A stretch of 64,000 nucleotides of DNA from the NCBI GenBank assembly GCA_019745155.1, contig JAIETM010000007.1, positions 1 through 64,000 of the forward strand, given 5' to 3'. Positions 42,896 through 53,003 of the stretch are shown one piece after another. Position numbers and translations under genes: made by a program. Source of the stretch: Chitinophagaceae bacterium (lineage in GTDB: Bacteria; Bacteroidota; Bacteroidia; Chitinophagales; Chitinophagaceae). Below the pieces are notes generated by a model, which was given only the letters and a program-made list of their open reading frames with translations, did no database searches and was not told where the DNA came from. Within the stretch, counting starts at the first letter, position 1, and every line of letters begins with the position of its first letter.

Positions 42896-44308
42896 TTAAT
42901 TGAGTTTTCCTAATGCTCTCATGTAGGCAATCTTTGCCAGTACTGCATTGTACAATGCACTGAAATAATTGCCCTGTGCAGTTTGTAGCTCTGTATCGGC
43001 GGTAAGCACTTCAAAACTGCTGCCAATACCCTGCTCATATTTTTTCTTGGTGGTATTGTACACATTCTGGGCCAGTTGCATATTTTTCTCAGCAGCATCC
43101 ATCTGCTCAATATTGGTGATGAAGTTTTTCTTAGCTGCTAATTTCTGCAGGTCGATGCCCTGTTCAACTGTGTTGATAGTGTTGTTGTGCTTTTCCAAAG
43201 CAATTTTTGCCTGTTTGATTTTTTGATCACGTGCAAAGCCGGAGAAAATAGGTACGTTAATATTTACACCAACGATGGAGGTTGGGAACCAGGGATAGGC
43301 TGTACCGCTTTTGAAGAAGTTGAAATCCTGACGCAATGCGTTTCTGCTGTAATTCCAGTATGCCGCAATGGTTGGAATTCTACCCAGTTGGTTACGCTGA
43401 ATATCGAGTTCGAGAAGTTTCTTCACTTTATTCAGTGCAAGTATTTCGTTGCGGTCTTCGTAGCGGAAATTTTCATCAGAAAGAATATCCTGCTTCACTT
43501 CTGTTGGGCTTAGCGGTGTAGTGAGTTCCAGCGTGTCTGCTTGCGGAATACCCATTTGTAATTTCAGGTTGGCATAGCCAATCTGTAATAGGTTGTCCAG
43601 TTGGGCTTTAGTTGTAGTCAAGTTATTCAGCAATACCTGTGTTTTTTCAATATCCAGTTTCTCTACAAAGCCGTTCTTGTACATTTCTGTCATGTCGTAC
43701 AACAACTTTTCCAATCGCTTCTTGCTTTCATTTACATAATACTGTTGCTTTTGTGCAATCAGAATTGCGTAATAGGCAGTGTACACATTCTCACGCACTT
43801 TGTCTTCACCCACACGTACGTTCGCGCTGGCATAATCCATGGCAGTTTTTCTGGCTTTCAAACCCACGAATACATCAGCCTGGAACAGCAATTGCTGTAC
43901 AGTAAATCCTGCACTAGCTTGCCAGGGCACACCAAATTGTGCGGGAATGGTACCGAATGAACCGGGCATCTGAATAGGATTACCATTGCCATCTTTCACG
44001 CCTTCTTTGGTTAACACACCATACACAGAAGGTGAAATGAAATCTGGTAATACCTGGGTAGGGATTGCAAAGAAATGCTGGGTACTGATGGTACCACTGA
44101 TCTGCGGATAAGCAGATCCTTCAATCTCCTTGTTTTTGGCGCGCTGGGCCTCATAGTCCAGCTTCAGGTTTTTTAAATCGTTCACCTGCTGCAAAGCCAG
44201 CTCTACCGCTTCTTTGGCCGATACAGTTCTTTTGGTCTGTGCTTCGGTCTGAAGAAACAACAGCAGCGGGGCCATGCAGAGGATGAATCTCAGGTTGCTT
44301 GCTCTCAT
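42896..44308 (-). CDS. TolC-family outer-membrane efflux protein
   Basis: This 470-residue protein has a signal peptide (FILCMAPLLLFLQTEAQ), not a lipobox, and two OEP repeats with long helices (YEQGIGSSFEVLTADTELQ near the C-terminus is typical). It supplies the outer-membrane channel for the adjacent adaptor and permease. Its ATG overlaps the TGA of the upstream TetR gene as ATGA, so translation is probably coupled. Confidence 0.9.
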   Translation of the reverse strand: MRASNLRFILCMAPLLLFLQTEAQTKRTVSAKEAVELALQQVNDLKNLKLDYEAQRAKNKEIEGSAYPQISGTISTQHFFAIPTQVLPDFISPSVYGVLTKEGVKDGNGNPIQMPGSFGTIPAQFGVPWQASAGFTVQQLLFQADVFVGLKARKTAMDYASANVRVGEDKVRENVYTAYYAILIAQKQQYYVNESKKRLEKLLYDMTEMYKNGFVEKLDIEKTQVLLNNLTTTKAQLDNLLQIGYANLKLQMGIPQADTLELTTPLSPTEVKQDILSDENFRYEDRNEILALNKVKKLLELDIQRNQLGRIPTIAAYWNYSRNALRQDFNFFKSGTAYPWFPTSIVGVNINVPIFSGFARDQKIKQAKIALEKHNNTINTVEQGIDLQKLAAKKNFITNIEQMDAAEKNMQLAQNVYNTTKKKYEQGIGSSFEVLTADTELQTAQGNYFSALYNAVLAKIAYMRALGKLN

Positions 44309-44922
44309 TGTGTTGCTTTTAGTCTTTGTTGTTTGTATTGTTGAATTAGTTCGGTGCCTTTTTGAGTTGCCATGCCGAAAAGGAAGTTTTCGGTCATTTC
44401 TTTGAGGATCACTGCGGGGTTGTATTTTGATAGCAGTACATCCGGTGCCAAAATCATGAACATGGTGCCTACCCGGAAGCGGCTCAGGATATCGGCATTG
44501 ATATCAGCTCGATACAAACCTTCTTCGATACCTCTTTCGATATTTTCCTTGGTAATTCTGCTGAAGAAGTCGTTTTTGTGTTCGTGCATCTTACGGAAGG
44601 CCTTAGGATGGTACTTTTCCAAGTCGAAAATGATTGAAGGGTTCATGCCTTTCAACATTTCTTGTACCATATCCATCGCCAAATACACTTCATGAATCGC
44701 ATTGTCTGATTGGCCCTTGCAAAGGTTGCAATCATGCATATTCTCTTGAATCTCAAGCTCTATGACAGCTTCTACAAGGCTGTCTTTGTCCTCAAATGAC
44801 TGGTAAATGGTCTTTTTGCTGATGCCCAGATGTGCGGCAATTTCATCCATGCTAATGCTGCGGATGCCATAGCGGAGAAATAGCTCGTGGGCTTTGGTGG
44901 CGATTCTGTCCTTGGTTTCCAT
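44305..44922 (-). CDS. TetR/AcrR-family transcriptional regulator
   Basis: This 205-residue protein has an N-terminal helix-turn-helix (residues about 5-50; GIRSISMDEIAAHLGISKKTIYQSF) and a helical ligand-binding domain containing CNLC. It is the first gene of the RND operon, so it most likely controls this exporter, including itself. The promoter TAGTTTTGC is 18 bp upstream. No clear palindromic operator could be assigned by eye. Confidence 0.9.
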   Translation of the reverse strand: METKDRIATKAHELFLRYGIRSISMDEIAAHLGISKKTIYQSFEDKDSLVEAVIELEIQENMHDCNLCKGQSDNAIHEVYLAMDMVQEMLKGMNPSIIFDLEKYHPKAFRKMHEHKNDFFSRITKENIERGIEEGLYRADINADILSRFRVGTMFMILAPDVLLSKYNPAVILKEMTENFLFGMATQKGTELIQQYKQQRLKATQ

Positions 44923-44940
44923 ATACCTGTAAAAAGGAGG

Positions 44941-44949
44941 GCAAAACTA
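44941..44949 (-). promoter_or_regulatory. -7 element TAGTTTTGC for the tetR-RND operon
   Basis: Perfect TAnnTTTGC on the minus strand, 18 bases before the tetR ATG. Confidence 0.65.
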
Positions 44950-45049
44950 TGGAAACTTAAATCGTAACAAAAGTTTCCGCAGTTTTTTTTCATTAATTAT
45001 TTGTTAAGTGGCGCCATAAGGCGATGAAAGGAAAGCAGGGTCAAGCCCG

Positions 45050-45058
45050 TATTTTTGC
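45050..45058 (+). promoter_or_regulatory. -7 element TATTTTTGC for the DUF502 gene
   Basis: Perfect TAnnTTTGC. It lies inside the longer frame starting at 45024 and points to ATG 45081 as the true start. Confidence 0.6.
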
Positions 45059-45080
45059 TTACTTCACACAAATACAAAGA

Positions 45081-45695
45081 ATGGCAACCAATCCCTTAGG
45101 CATTTTTCACTGGCGCAAGTTGTTTCAGTATTTTCTGCAGGGATTGCTGATTGTAGCACCTGTGGTCATTACTGGTTATTTGATTTATTGGATGGTTACC
45201 ACCATCGACAACCTGATTCCCATATTCGAGGTTAAAGACATCAACGGGAATAGCATACCAAGAAATTATGGACTAGGTATTCTGATGATTGTGGCTGCGC
45301 TGATCCTGATTGGTTTTGTGAGCTCTAATTTCTTTGCCCAAAGGCTGATTGATATGTTCGACAGTTTGCTGGAGAAAACGCCGGGTATCAAATTCATTTA
45401 TTCCTCTGTCAAAGACTTTTTTGAAGCATTTGCAGGCAGTAAGAAAAAATTCAACCATCCGGTATTGGTGAATGTGGATGGGCCCGATGTATGGCGTATC
45501 GGTTTTATTACTCAGGAAGATGCACACCAGTTTGGATTAGCAGAACATATGACGGTCTATGTACCGCACAGTTATGCGATCTCAGGTATTACATACATAG
45601 TTCCTAAAGAAAAAATTCGTGCTGTACCTAATGTCAGCAGTACTGATGCGATGAAGTTTGTGGTAAGCGGTGGTGTTACCGATGTGGAAGACTAA
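45081..45695 (+). CDS. DUF502 membrane protein
   Basis: This 204-residue protein has two transmembrane helices (about 20-42 and 65-88). The conserved PGIKFIYSSVKDFFEAFAG segment follows, then a soluble C-terminal domain rich in beta structure. DUF502 proteins are widespread and uncharacterised. The start at 45081 is supported by the promoter element just upstream. Its stop overlaps that of the convergent gltD by four bases. Confidence 0.85.
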   Translation: MATNPLGIFHWRKLFQYFLQGLLIVAPVVITGYLIYWMVTTIDNLIPIFEVKDINGNSIPRNYGLGILMIVAALILIGFVSSNFFAQRLIDMFDSLLEKTPGIKFIYSSVKDFFEAFAGSKKKFNHPVLVNVDGPDVWRIGFITQEDAHQFGLAEHMTVYVPHSYAISGITYIVPKEKIRAVPNVSSTDAMKFVVSGGVTDVED

Positions 45696-47200
45696 ATAAA
45701 TACTTTGTTCACCAGATTATGGTCCTTGGTTTCCAGTCTGCTGCTTCCTGTTAAGTATTCATCTACTTTTCTTGCACATTCTCTGCCCTCACTGATGGCC
45801 CAAACGACTAAGCTTTGTCCGCGGCGCATATCGCCTGCTGCAAATACTTTGGCCATATTGGTTTGATAGTGTTGTTCATTGGCCCTTACATTGCCGCGTT
45901 CATCCAATTCAATATCTAATTGCTCCAACAAACCTATCTTTTGTGGATGCATAAAGCCCATGGCCAGTAAAGCTAGCTGACAAGGAATGGTTCTTTCGCT
46001 ACCCGCTACTTCTTCAAAGCTGGCAGGTTTGCCATCCGCACCAACACTCCATTCCAGATCTACCAATTGAATTGCTTGCAATTGTCCTTGTTCATCACCA
46101 ATAAATGCTTTAGTGGCAACAGCCCATAATCTATTCGCACCTTCTTCATGAGAAGTTGTTGTTTTCAGCAACATTGGATAGCTAGGCCAGGGCATATGTT
46201 CTGTTCTGCTCTTAGGTGGCTGCGGTAATAATTCAAACTGTGTTACTGATGCAGCACCTTGTCGGTTAGAAGTACCCACACAATCGCTGCCCGTATCGCC
46301 ACCACCAATCACTACTACATGTTTACCCGTTGCAGTCAAATTTTCATCAAGGATATTACTTTCAATTTCAAGATTCGCTAAGGGATCTTTACCAGCAACT
46401 CTTTTGTTCTGTTGTTTGAGGAACTGCATCGCGAAATAAACACCTTTCAATTCTCTGCCGGGCACGGGTAAATCTCTTGGTTGTGTGGATCCACCCGCTA
46501 ATACAATCGCATGATATTCGCGCAACAAATCTGTTACCGGCACATTCACGCCCACATGTGCATGACAGCGAAACTCAATACCCGATGCTTTCATTAAATC
46601 AATACGTCTGTCAACCACCCATTTCTCCAATTTAAAATCAGGAATACCATAGCGCAACAAACCACCAGGCGCTTCATCTCTTTCAAACACGGTAACATTA
46701 TGTCCTACACTATTCAATTGTACAGCTGCTGCTAATCCTGCAGGACCAGAACCAATCACGGCTACTTTTTTACCACTGCGCACATGTGGTGCACGAGGCT
46801 GTACAAATCCTTTATCGAAAGCAATCTCAATAATGTGCTTCTCAATTTCTTCAATAGCAACAGGTGGTTGATTAATACCTAACACGCAGGCTGATTCGCA
46901 TGGTGCCGGACAAATTCTTCCAGTGAACTCAGGAAAATTATTAGTAGAACTGAGTATCTCATAAGCTTCCTGCCATTTCTCACGATAGACTGCATCGTTG
47001 AATTCTGGAATGATATTACCGAGCGGACAACCGGAATGACAAAAAGGTACACCGCAATTCATACAGCGCGCAGATTGCTCATGCAACTGCTGTCCTGTAT
47101 AAGGCTGTACAAACTCTTTATAGTCTTGCAATCTGGCTTCTACCGGACGCTTATCCGGTGTGGCTCTTGTAAACTCAATGAATCCTGTTGGTTTGCCCAT
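45692..47200 (-). CDS. gltD: Glutamate synthase small (beta) subunit
   Basis: This 502-residue NAD(P)H-oxidising flavoprotein subunit of GOGAT has N-terminal 4Fe-4S ligands CMNCGVPFCHSGCPLGN and CPAPCESAC. The FAD motif is GSGPAGLAAA and the NAD(P) motif GGGDTGSDC. It passes electrons to GltB to convert 2-oxoglutarate and glutamine to glutamate. It is downstream of gltB in one operon, separated by 81 bp of short imperfect repeats. Confidence 0.96.
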   Translation of the reverse strand: MGKPTGFIEFTRATPDKRPVEARLQDYKEFVQPYTGQQLHEQSARCMNCGVPFCHSGCPLGNIIPEFNDAVYREKWQEAYEILSSTNNFPEFTGRICPAPCESACVLGINQPPVAIEEIEKHIIEIAFDKGFVQPRAPHVRSGKKVAVIGSGPAGLAAAVQLNSVGHNVTVFERDEAPGGLLRYGIPDFKLEKWVVDRRIDLMKASGIEFRCHAHVGVNVPVTDLLREYHAIVLAGGSTQPRDLPVPGRELKGVYFAMQFLKQQNKRVAGKDPLANLEIESNILDENLTATGKHVVVIGGGDTGSDCVGTSNRQGAASVTQFELLPQPPKSRTEHMPWPSYPMLLKTTTSHEEGANRLWAVATKAFIGDEQGQLQAIQLVDLEWSVGADGKPASFEEVAGSERTIPCQLALLAMGFMHPQKIGLLEQLDIELDERGNVRANEQHYQTNMAKVFAAGDMRRGQSLVVWAISEGRECARKVDEYLTGSSRLETKDHNLVNKVFI

Positions 47201-47281
47201 ATGTGAAGAATGATTAAATGATAGGATGAGGGAATGATAGAATGATTGAATGAATGGATGATAGGATGAGTGAATGGATGA
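47201..47281. repeat. Short imperfect repeats in the gltB-gltD spacer
   Basis: The spacer is almost entirely ATGA/GAATG-type sequence. A 19-bp unit ATGATAGGATGAGKGAATG occurs at 47218-47236 and 47258-47276, one mismatch, exactly 40 bp apart. On the transcribed strand it is pyrimidine- and A-rich and should be unstructured. Confidence 0.6.
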
Positions 47282-50200
47282 TTAGTGAATGGCTTTGCTG
47301 AGTTGTTGTTTCAATACTTGTTTGTAATCTCTCGGAAAGACTTTCACGAAATTGCTCAGCTGATGATCAAAATCGCCGAGAATGAATTTAGCAACTGTAC
47401 TACCCGTGTTTGCAACATGTTCTGTCAGCAATGCATGCAATTGTTGCGCATCTAAATCATCCAATGGATCAAGGTCTACCATTTCAGCATTGCATTGTTG
47501 CTGGAAGTTTTTGCGTACATCATAGATATAGGCAATACCACCACTCATGCCTGCTGCAAAGTTTCTACCTGTATTGCCTAATACAACAACAACACCGCCT
47601 GTCATGTACTCACAACCATGATCGCCTACACCTTCTACAACAGCTGTTACGCCTGAGTTTCTGACTGCAAAGCGTTCACCAGCCATACCCCTGATAAACG
47701 CCTTACCGGAAGTAGCGCCATAGAAAGCTGTATTACCAATGATGATATTGTCTTCTGCTGTGTACGCGGCCTGCTTTGGTGGATACACAATTAATTTTGC
47801 ACCGCTCAAGCCCTTGCCAAAATAATCGTTGGCATCACCTTCCAACTCCAATGTAATACCTCTGGTATTGAATGCACCGAAGCTTTGTCCCGCAGTTCCT
47901 TCAAAACGAAAATGAATGGTATCATCAGGTAAACCAGCTGCTTTGTAGCGTTTGGTGATTTCATTGGAAACAATGGTGCCTACTGTTCTATCAATATTCT
48001 TGATTGGGAATGCAGCATACACTTTTTGCTGTTGTTCAATTGCTGGCTGTGCCGCTTGCAGCAATTGCCAATCCAGCACATTGGCCAATCCATGGTCCTG
48101 CGCTTCTTGTTGAAATAATCCTGTGCTAGAATCTGCCTGTGCTTTGTACAGGACAGCAGACAGATCCAGCTTGCTGTATTTCCAATGCTGAATGTTCTCG
48201 CGCATTTGTAAATGTTCTACCTGACCCACCATTTCATGTACGGTTCTGAAACCCAACTCTGCCATGATCTCACGCAACTCTTGTACAATAAAGCGGAAGA
48301 AATTCACCACATGATCTGGATTACCGGTAAACCTTTTTCTCAACTCAGGATCTTGCGTGGCAACGCCAACGGGACAAGTATTCAGATGACACTTACGCAT
48401 CATGATGCAACCTTCTACAATCAATGCAGCAGTGGCCACACCCCATTCTTCTGCACCCAATAATGCAGCAATAGCGATATCGCGACCGGTCTTCATTTGT
48501 CCGTCTGCTTGCACCACTACGCGACTACGCAGTTTGTTCCGCACCAAGGTTTGATGTGTTTCCGCCAAACCCAATTCCCAAGGCAGACCGGCATGCTTGA
48601 TAGAACTCAGCGGGGATGCACCTGTGCCACCATCATGACCAGAGATCAACACCACATCTGCTTTTGCTTTGGTTACACCGGCAGCAATCGTGCCTACACC
48701 TGCTTTACTCACCAATTTCACATTGATGCGCGCGGCTCTGTTGGCATTCTTTAAATCAAAGATTAACTGCGCCAAGTCTTCAATGGAATAAATATCGTGG
48801 TGCGGTGGTGGTGAAATCAAACCCACACCCGGCGTGGCATGTCTTGTTTTGCCTATCCACTCATCTACTTTATGACCGGGTAATTGTCCGCCCTCGCCAG
48901 GCTTGGCACCCTGTGCCATTTTGATTTGCAATTCATCTGCTTCAGTCAGGTATAAACTGGTTACACCAAATCGAGCAGACGCCACCTGTTTAATCGCACT
49001 GCGCATCGAATCACCATTGGGTAATGGTGTGTAACGTGTTTCATCTTCACCACCTTCACCAGTATTGCTCTTACCACCCAAGCGGTTCATGGCAATCGCT
49101 AGTGTAGTATGCGCTTCCCATGAAATGGAACCAAAGCTCATGGCGCCTGTGGCAAAACGTTTGTAAATATTTTCTGCAGGCTCTACTTCATCAATAGAAA
49201 TAGAAGGCCTGGTTTGTTTAAATGCAAATAGACTACGCAGCGTACAAGCTTTCTCACTCTGGTCGTTCACCAGCTTGGTGTACTTCTTGAATGTCGCATA
49301 ATCATTCATTCGTGTGGCATGCTGAAGCAAATGAATGGTTTGTGGATTGAACAAATGAAACTCGCCTTTGCGTTTCCACTGATAAATACCACCCACCGGT
49401 AACCGATCTGTGGGAATTTCCTTTCTGCTGAAAGCGAAGAAATGTTTCGCCAATGTTTCACGTGCCAGCTCATCCAGACCCATGCCTTCGATTCGGGAAG
49501 TTGCACCGGTGAAATATTGATTCACCACGGCTTTATTGATACCAATAATTTCAAATATCTGTGCGCCTTGATAAGATTGCAGCGTAGAGATACCCATCTT
49601 GCTGAAGACTTTCAGCAAACCATCATTCACTGCTTTGATATAATGCTTCTTCAGTTGTTCTTCTGATAAATCTGTTTTCATGATGCCTGTCTCCTTCATA
49701 TCTCTGATAGAAGACAAAGCCAGATAAGGATTGATGGCTGTAGCACCAAAACCCAGCAAACAAGCAAAATGATGCACTTCCCAAACATCGCCTGCTTCAA
49801 CGATGATGCCCACTTTACCACGCAGTCCTTTTCTAATGAGGTGGTGGTGTACAGCAGCGGTAGCAAGTAAAGATGGAATAGGCGCATGGTCTGAATCTAT
49901 CGCACGGTCTTGCAGAATGATCACTTCAAATCCATCCTGCGCCGCATCTACGGCGTAGCGACAAATTCTATCTAAACCAGCTTTTAATGAGCCGGGTTGT
50001 TGATCTGCTCTGAAATAGCATTGTAATGTTTTGGCTTGGAAAATGCCTGTATCAATACTGCGAATTTTCTCTAACTCAAAATTGGTAAGGATAGGATGTT
50101 TAAGTGCAACGGTATGACAAGCCAGCGGATCTTCTTCCAGCAGGTTGCCTACATTACCTACGAAAGTAGAGAGCGACATCACCATGCGTTCACGAATCGG

Positions 50201-51799
50201 GTCAATCGGCGGATTGGTTACCTGTGCAAACAATTGTTTGAAATAACTGCTGAGGTGTTGCGGTTCATCACTCAATACTGCAAGTGGCGTATCGGTACCC
50301 ATGGAACCGATGGGTTCTTTACCTTCCAAAGCCATTGGTTGAATAATGGTTTCCAAATCTTCTTTGGAATAGCCAAATGCTTTCTGGTATTTAAATACCT
50401 GATCATGTTCTAAATGGGTGAACATCACTCTTGGCTCTGGTAATTCTTCTAATCGAATCTTGTATTTATTCAGCCAATCGCCATAGGGTTGTTGTGTGCA
50501 GATATTCGTTTTCAACTCTTCATCACTGATGATTCGCCCCTGTTCCATATCCACTACAAACATTTTACCCGGCTGCAATCTTCCCTTCTCTTTGATGATA
50601 GCTGGATCTACTGGCAAAGCACCTGTTTCAGAGGCCATGATTACACGCTCATCTGTGGTAACGCAATAGCGCGATGGTCTTAAGCCATTTCTGTCGAGCG
50701 TAGCACCAATAATTTTTCCATCGGTGAATGAAATAGACGCTGGTCCATCCCAAGGCTCCATCATAGATGCATGGTATTCATAGAAAGCTTTTTTCACAGG
50801 ATCCATTTGCACATTGCCATCCCATGCTTCCGGAATCAGCATCATCATCACATGTGGTAATGATCGGCCGGTGAGTGTGAGTAATTCAATCATATTGTCC
50901 AGACAGGCAGAATCAGACTGGCCTTCACCCACTATGGGCAGTAGCATATCCATTTCTTCCTTACTGAAATATTTAGAAGTAAAACCCTGCTCACTTGTTT
51001 TTAACCAGTTGAGATTACCCTGCAGTGTATTGATCTCTCCATTGTGTGCGATGTAACGGAAGGGCTGTGCCAGTTTCCAGGAAGGAAAAGTGTTTGTAGC
51101 AAAGCGAGAGTGTACCAGACCAAATGCACTCACCATGGATTTATCACTGAGATCAGGGAAATAGTTACGCACCTGTAAACTGGTGAGCTGTCCCTTATAT
51201 ACAACTGTTTTATAACTCAGCGATGCGATGTAAAAACCAATGGCATCTTTTTGTACAGTATTATTGACAAGATGTGTTACATAGTTGCGCAATACAAAGA
51301 GCTTGCGTTCAAAGTCATCAGGGTTATGCACTTGATCAGGGCAACGCACAAACACTTGCTCCATTTCTGGTTCTACGCTTAAAGCGGTTGGGCCAATATC
51401 TGCAGGATTTACGGGTACTTTGCGATAACCCAATAATTCCATCCCCAGTTTCTCTGCGGCTCTGTTGAAAATATCGCGGCATTCTTCTCTGCGTTGCACA
51501 TCTTTTGGAAAGAAGAGTACACCTACACCATACTTACCATAAGCTGGTAAATGTATACCTAGCTGTAAACATGCTTCAAAGAAAAAAGCATGCGGTGTTT
51601 GAATCATGATACCGGCACCATCACCTGTGTTATTTTCACATCCACATGCACCGCGGTGTTCCATGTTTTCCAACACGGTTAACGCATCTGAAATATGTTG
51701 ATGTGATTTTTTCCCTTTAATGCTGGCAACAAAACCGATGCCACAGGAGTCGTGTTCAAACCGGGGATCGTAAAGCCCGCCACCAAGATGCATAGACAT
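47282..51799 (-). CDS. gltB: Glutamate synthase large (alpha) subunit
   Basis: This 1505-residue enzyme has a short propeptide (18 residues) before the N-terminal nucleophile Cys19 in HDSCGIGFV of the glutaminase domain. The central and FMN domains follow (GHDGGTGASPLSSIKHAG), with the 3Fe-4S ligands in CIMMRKCHLNTCPVG and the C-terminal beta-helix domain rich in Gly. It makes glutamate from glutamine and 2-oxoglutarate with GltD. It is the first gene of gltBD and is divergent from serC. The start ATG 51799 gives the expected propeptide. Confidence 0.97.
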   Translation of the reverse strand: MSMHLGGGLYDPRFEHDSCGIGFVASIKGKKSHQHISDALTVLENMEHRGACGCENNTGDGAGIMIQTPHAFFFEACLQLGIHLPAYGKYGVGVLFFPKDVQRREECRDIFNRAAEKLGMELLGYRKVPVNPADIGPTALSVEPEMEQVFVRCPDQVHNPDDFERKLFVLRNYVTHLVNNTVQKDAIGFYIASLSYKTVVYKGQLTSLQVRNYFPDLSDKSMVSAFGLVHSRFATNTFPSWKLAQPFRYIAHNGEINTLQGNLNWLKTSEQGFTSKYFSKEEMDMLLPIVGEGQSDSACLDNMIELLTLTGRSLPHVMMMLIPEAWDGNVQMDPVKKAFYEYHASMMEPWDGPASISFTDGKIIGATLDRNGLRPSRYCVTTDERVIMASETGALPVDPAIIKEKGRLQPGKMFVVDMEQGRIISDEELKTNICTQQPYGDWLNKYKIRLEELPEPRVMFTHLEHDQVFKYQKAFGYSKEDLETIIQPMALEGKEPIGSMGTDTPLAVLSDEPQHLSSYFKQLFAQVTNPPIDPIRERMVMSLSTFVGNVGNLLEEDPLACHTVALKHPILTNFELEKIRSIDTGIFQAKTLQCYFRADQQPGSLKAGLDRICRYAVDAAQDGFEVIILQDRAIDSDHAPIPSLLATAAVHHHLIRKGLRGKVGIIVEAGDVWEVHHFACLLGFGATAINPYLALSSIRDMKETGIMKTDLSEEQLKKHYIKAVNDGLLKVFSKMGISTLQSYQGAQIFEIIGINKAVVNQYFTGATSRIEGMGLDELARETLAKHFFAFSRKEIPTDRLPVGGIYQWKRKGEFHLFNPQTIHLLQHATRMNDYATFKKYTKLVNDQSEKACTLRSLFAFKQTRPSISIDEVEPAENIYKRFATGAMSFGSISWEAHTTLAIAMNRLGGKSNTGEGGEDETRYTPLPNGDSMRSAIKQVASARFGVTSLYLTEADELQIKMAQGAKPGEGGQLPGHKVDEWIGKTRHATPGVGLISPPPHHDIYSIEDLAQLIFDLKNANRAARINVKLVSKAGVGTIAAGVTKAKADVVLISGHDGGTGASPLSSIKHAGLPWELGLAETHQTLVRNKLRSRVVVQADGQMKTGRDIAIAALLGAEEWGVATAALIVEGCIMMRKCHLNTCPVGVATQDPELRKRFTGNPDHVVNFFRFIVQELREIMAELGFRTVHEMVGQVEHLQMRENIQHWKYSKLDLSAVLYKAQADSSTGLFQQEAQDHGLANVLDWQLLQAAQPAIEQQQKVYAAFPIKNIDRTVGTIVSNEITKRYKAAGLPDDTIHFRFEGTAGQSFGAFNTRGITLELEGDANDYFGKGLSGAKLIVYPPKQAAYTAEDNIIIGNTAFYGATSGKAFIRGMAGERFAVRNSGVTAVVEGVGDHGCEYMTGGVVVVLGNTGRNFAAGMSGGIAYIYDVRKNFQQQCNAEMVDLDPLDDLDAQQLHALLTEHVANTGSTVAKFILGDFDHQLSNFVKVFPRDYKQVLKQQLSKAIH

Positions 51800-51926
51800 A
51801 TTCTTTCAGTCCGTTTTAGGGTGAATGGCAGGCAATGCTCAATATACTGAATGCGTTTTGTAAAACCATAACACTAACAAGCGTGAGTTTCTGTTGGGCT
51901 TGATTTCTACGTACTTTGCAAGCCGT

Positions 51927-53003
51927 ATGAGTCAGCAAAAACACAATTTCAATTCAGGTCCCTCTGTTTTACCACAACCAGTGCTGGAAGCAGCAGCAAA
52001 TGCTATCTATGATTTCAATGGCAGTGGCTTATCCATTTTGGAAATCGGGCACCGCACACCATTGTTTCAAGAAGTGCTGGACGAAGCGCGCAATGCTGTA
52101 AAGCAATTAATGGGCTTGGATCATGCATATGAAGTATTGTTTTTACATGGTGGTGCTACTACGCAGTTCATGCAGGTACCGATGAATTTGCTGGATGCGA
52201 ATGCAACAGCTGCTTATTGCGACAATGGCATTTGGGGTAATAAGGCTTTGAAAGAAGCCAAACTGTTTGGTAAGGTGGATGTGGTAGCTTCTTCCGCGGA
52301 TCAGTCACATACCTATATTCCAAAAGATTTCAGTGTTGATCCAGCTTATACTTATCTGCATATCACTACCAATAATACTGTAGAAGGAACACAGTGGCAC
52401 CAATATCCAGATGTGGATGTACCGCTGATTGGTGATATGAGTAGTGATATTTTCAGCAGACCTGTCGACTTCAAAAAATTTGCACTTATCTATGCCGGTG
52501 CACAAAAGAATATGGGTGCAGCAGGTGTAAACCTCGTGGTAGTGAGAAAAGATGTATTGGGTAAAACCAGCCGAGCGATTCCTACCATCATGGATTATCG
52601 CAAGCATATCGAAGCAGGCTCACTGATGAATACGCCACCTGTTTTTGCTGTATATGTAGCTATGTTAACGCTGCGCTGGATTATTCAGCAAGGTGGTTTA
52701 AGTGTAATGGCTGAACATGCTACTGCAAAGTCGGATCTCTTATACAACACCATCGACAGTTTACCATTATTTAGTTGTAAAGTGCGCAAAGAAGACCGTA
52801 GTCAGATGAATGCTGTGTTCTTCATCAATGATGAAGTATTGCAAAACAAATTTCTGGATGAGTGTAAAGCCAATGGTATGGTGGGCGTAAAAGGTTACCG
52901 TACCGTAGGTGGTTTACGTGTAAGCATGTACAATGCATTGTCTATGCAGAGCGTAGAAACGATTTGTCATCTGATGAAAGATTTTGCACAGCGCCATGGC
53001 TAA
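51927..53003 (+). CDS. serC: Phosphoserine aminotransferase
   Basis: This 358-residue fold-type I PLP enzyme makes 3-phosphoserine from 3-phosphohydroxypyruvate and glutamate. Visible motifs are HNFNSGPSVLPQPVLEAA at the N-terminus, HGGATTQFMQVPMNL, and the PLP lysine in YAGAQKNMGAAG. The start ATG 51927 follows TACTTTGC by a few bases; the TTG-initiated longer frame from 51894 is not needed. Its amino donor, glutamate, is the product of the divergent gltBD operon. Its stop overlaps by four bases that of the convergent small gene. Confidence 0.96.
   Translation: MSQQKHNFNSGPSVLPQPVLEAAANAIYDFNGSGLSILEIGHRTPLFQEVLDEARNAVKQLMGLDHAYEVLFLHGGATTQFMQVPMNLLDANATAAYCDNGIWGNKALKEAKLFGKVDVVASSADQSHTYIPKDFSVDPAYTYLHITTNNTVEGTQWHQYPDVDVPLIGDMSSDIFSRPVDFKKFALIYAGAQKNMGAAGVNLVVVRKDVLGKTSRAIPTIMDYRKHIEAGSLMNTPPVFAVYVAMLTLRWIIQQGGLSVMAEHATAKSDLLYNTIDSLPLFSCKVRKEDRSQMNAVFFINDEVLQNKFLDECKANGMVGVKGYRTVGGLRVSMYNALSMQSVETICHLMKDFAQRHG

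Noticed and set aside
45024-45080. Earlier start for the DUF502 gene
   Set aside because: A perfect TATTTTTGC promoter element lies within this stretch.
51816-51869. 17-codon ORF upstream of gltB as a leader peptide (minus strand)
   Set aside because: It contains no run of Glu or Gln codons and no clear promoter directly before it.
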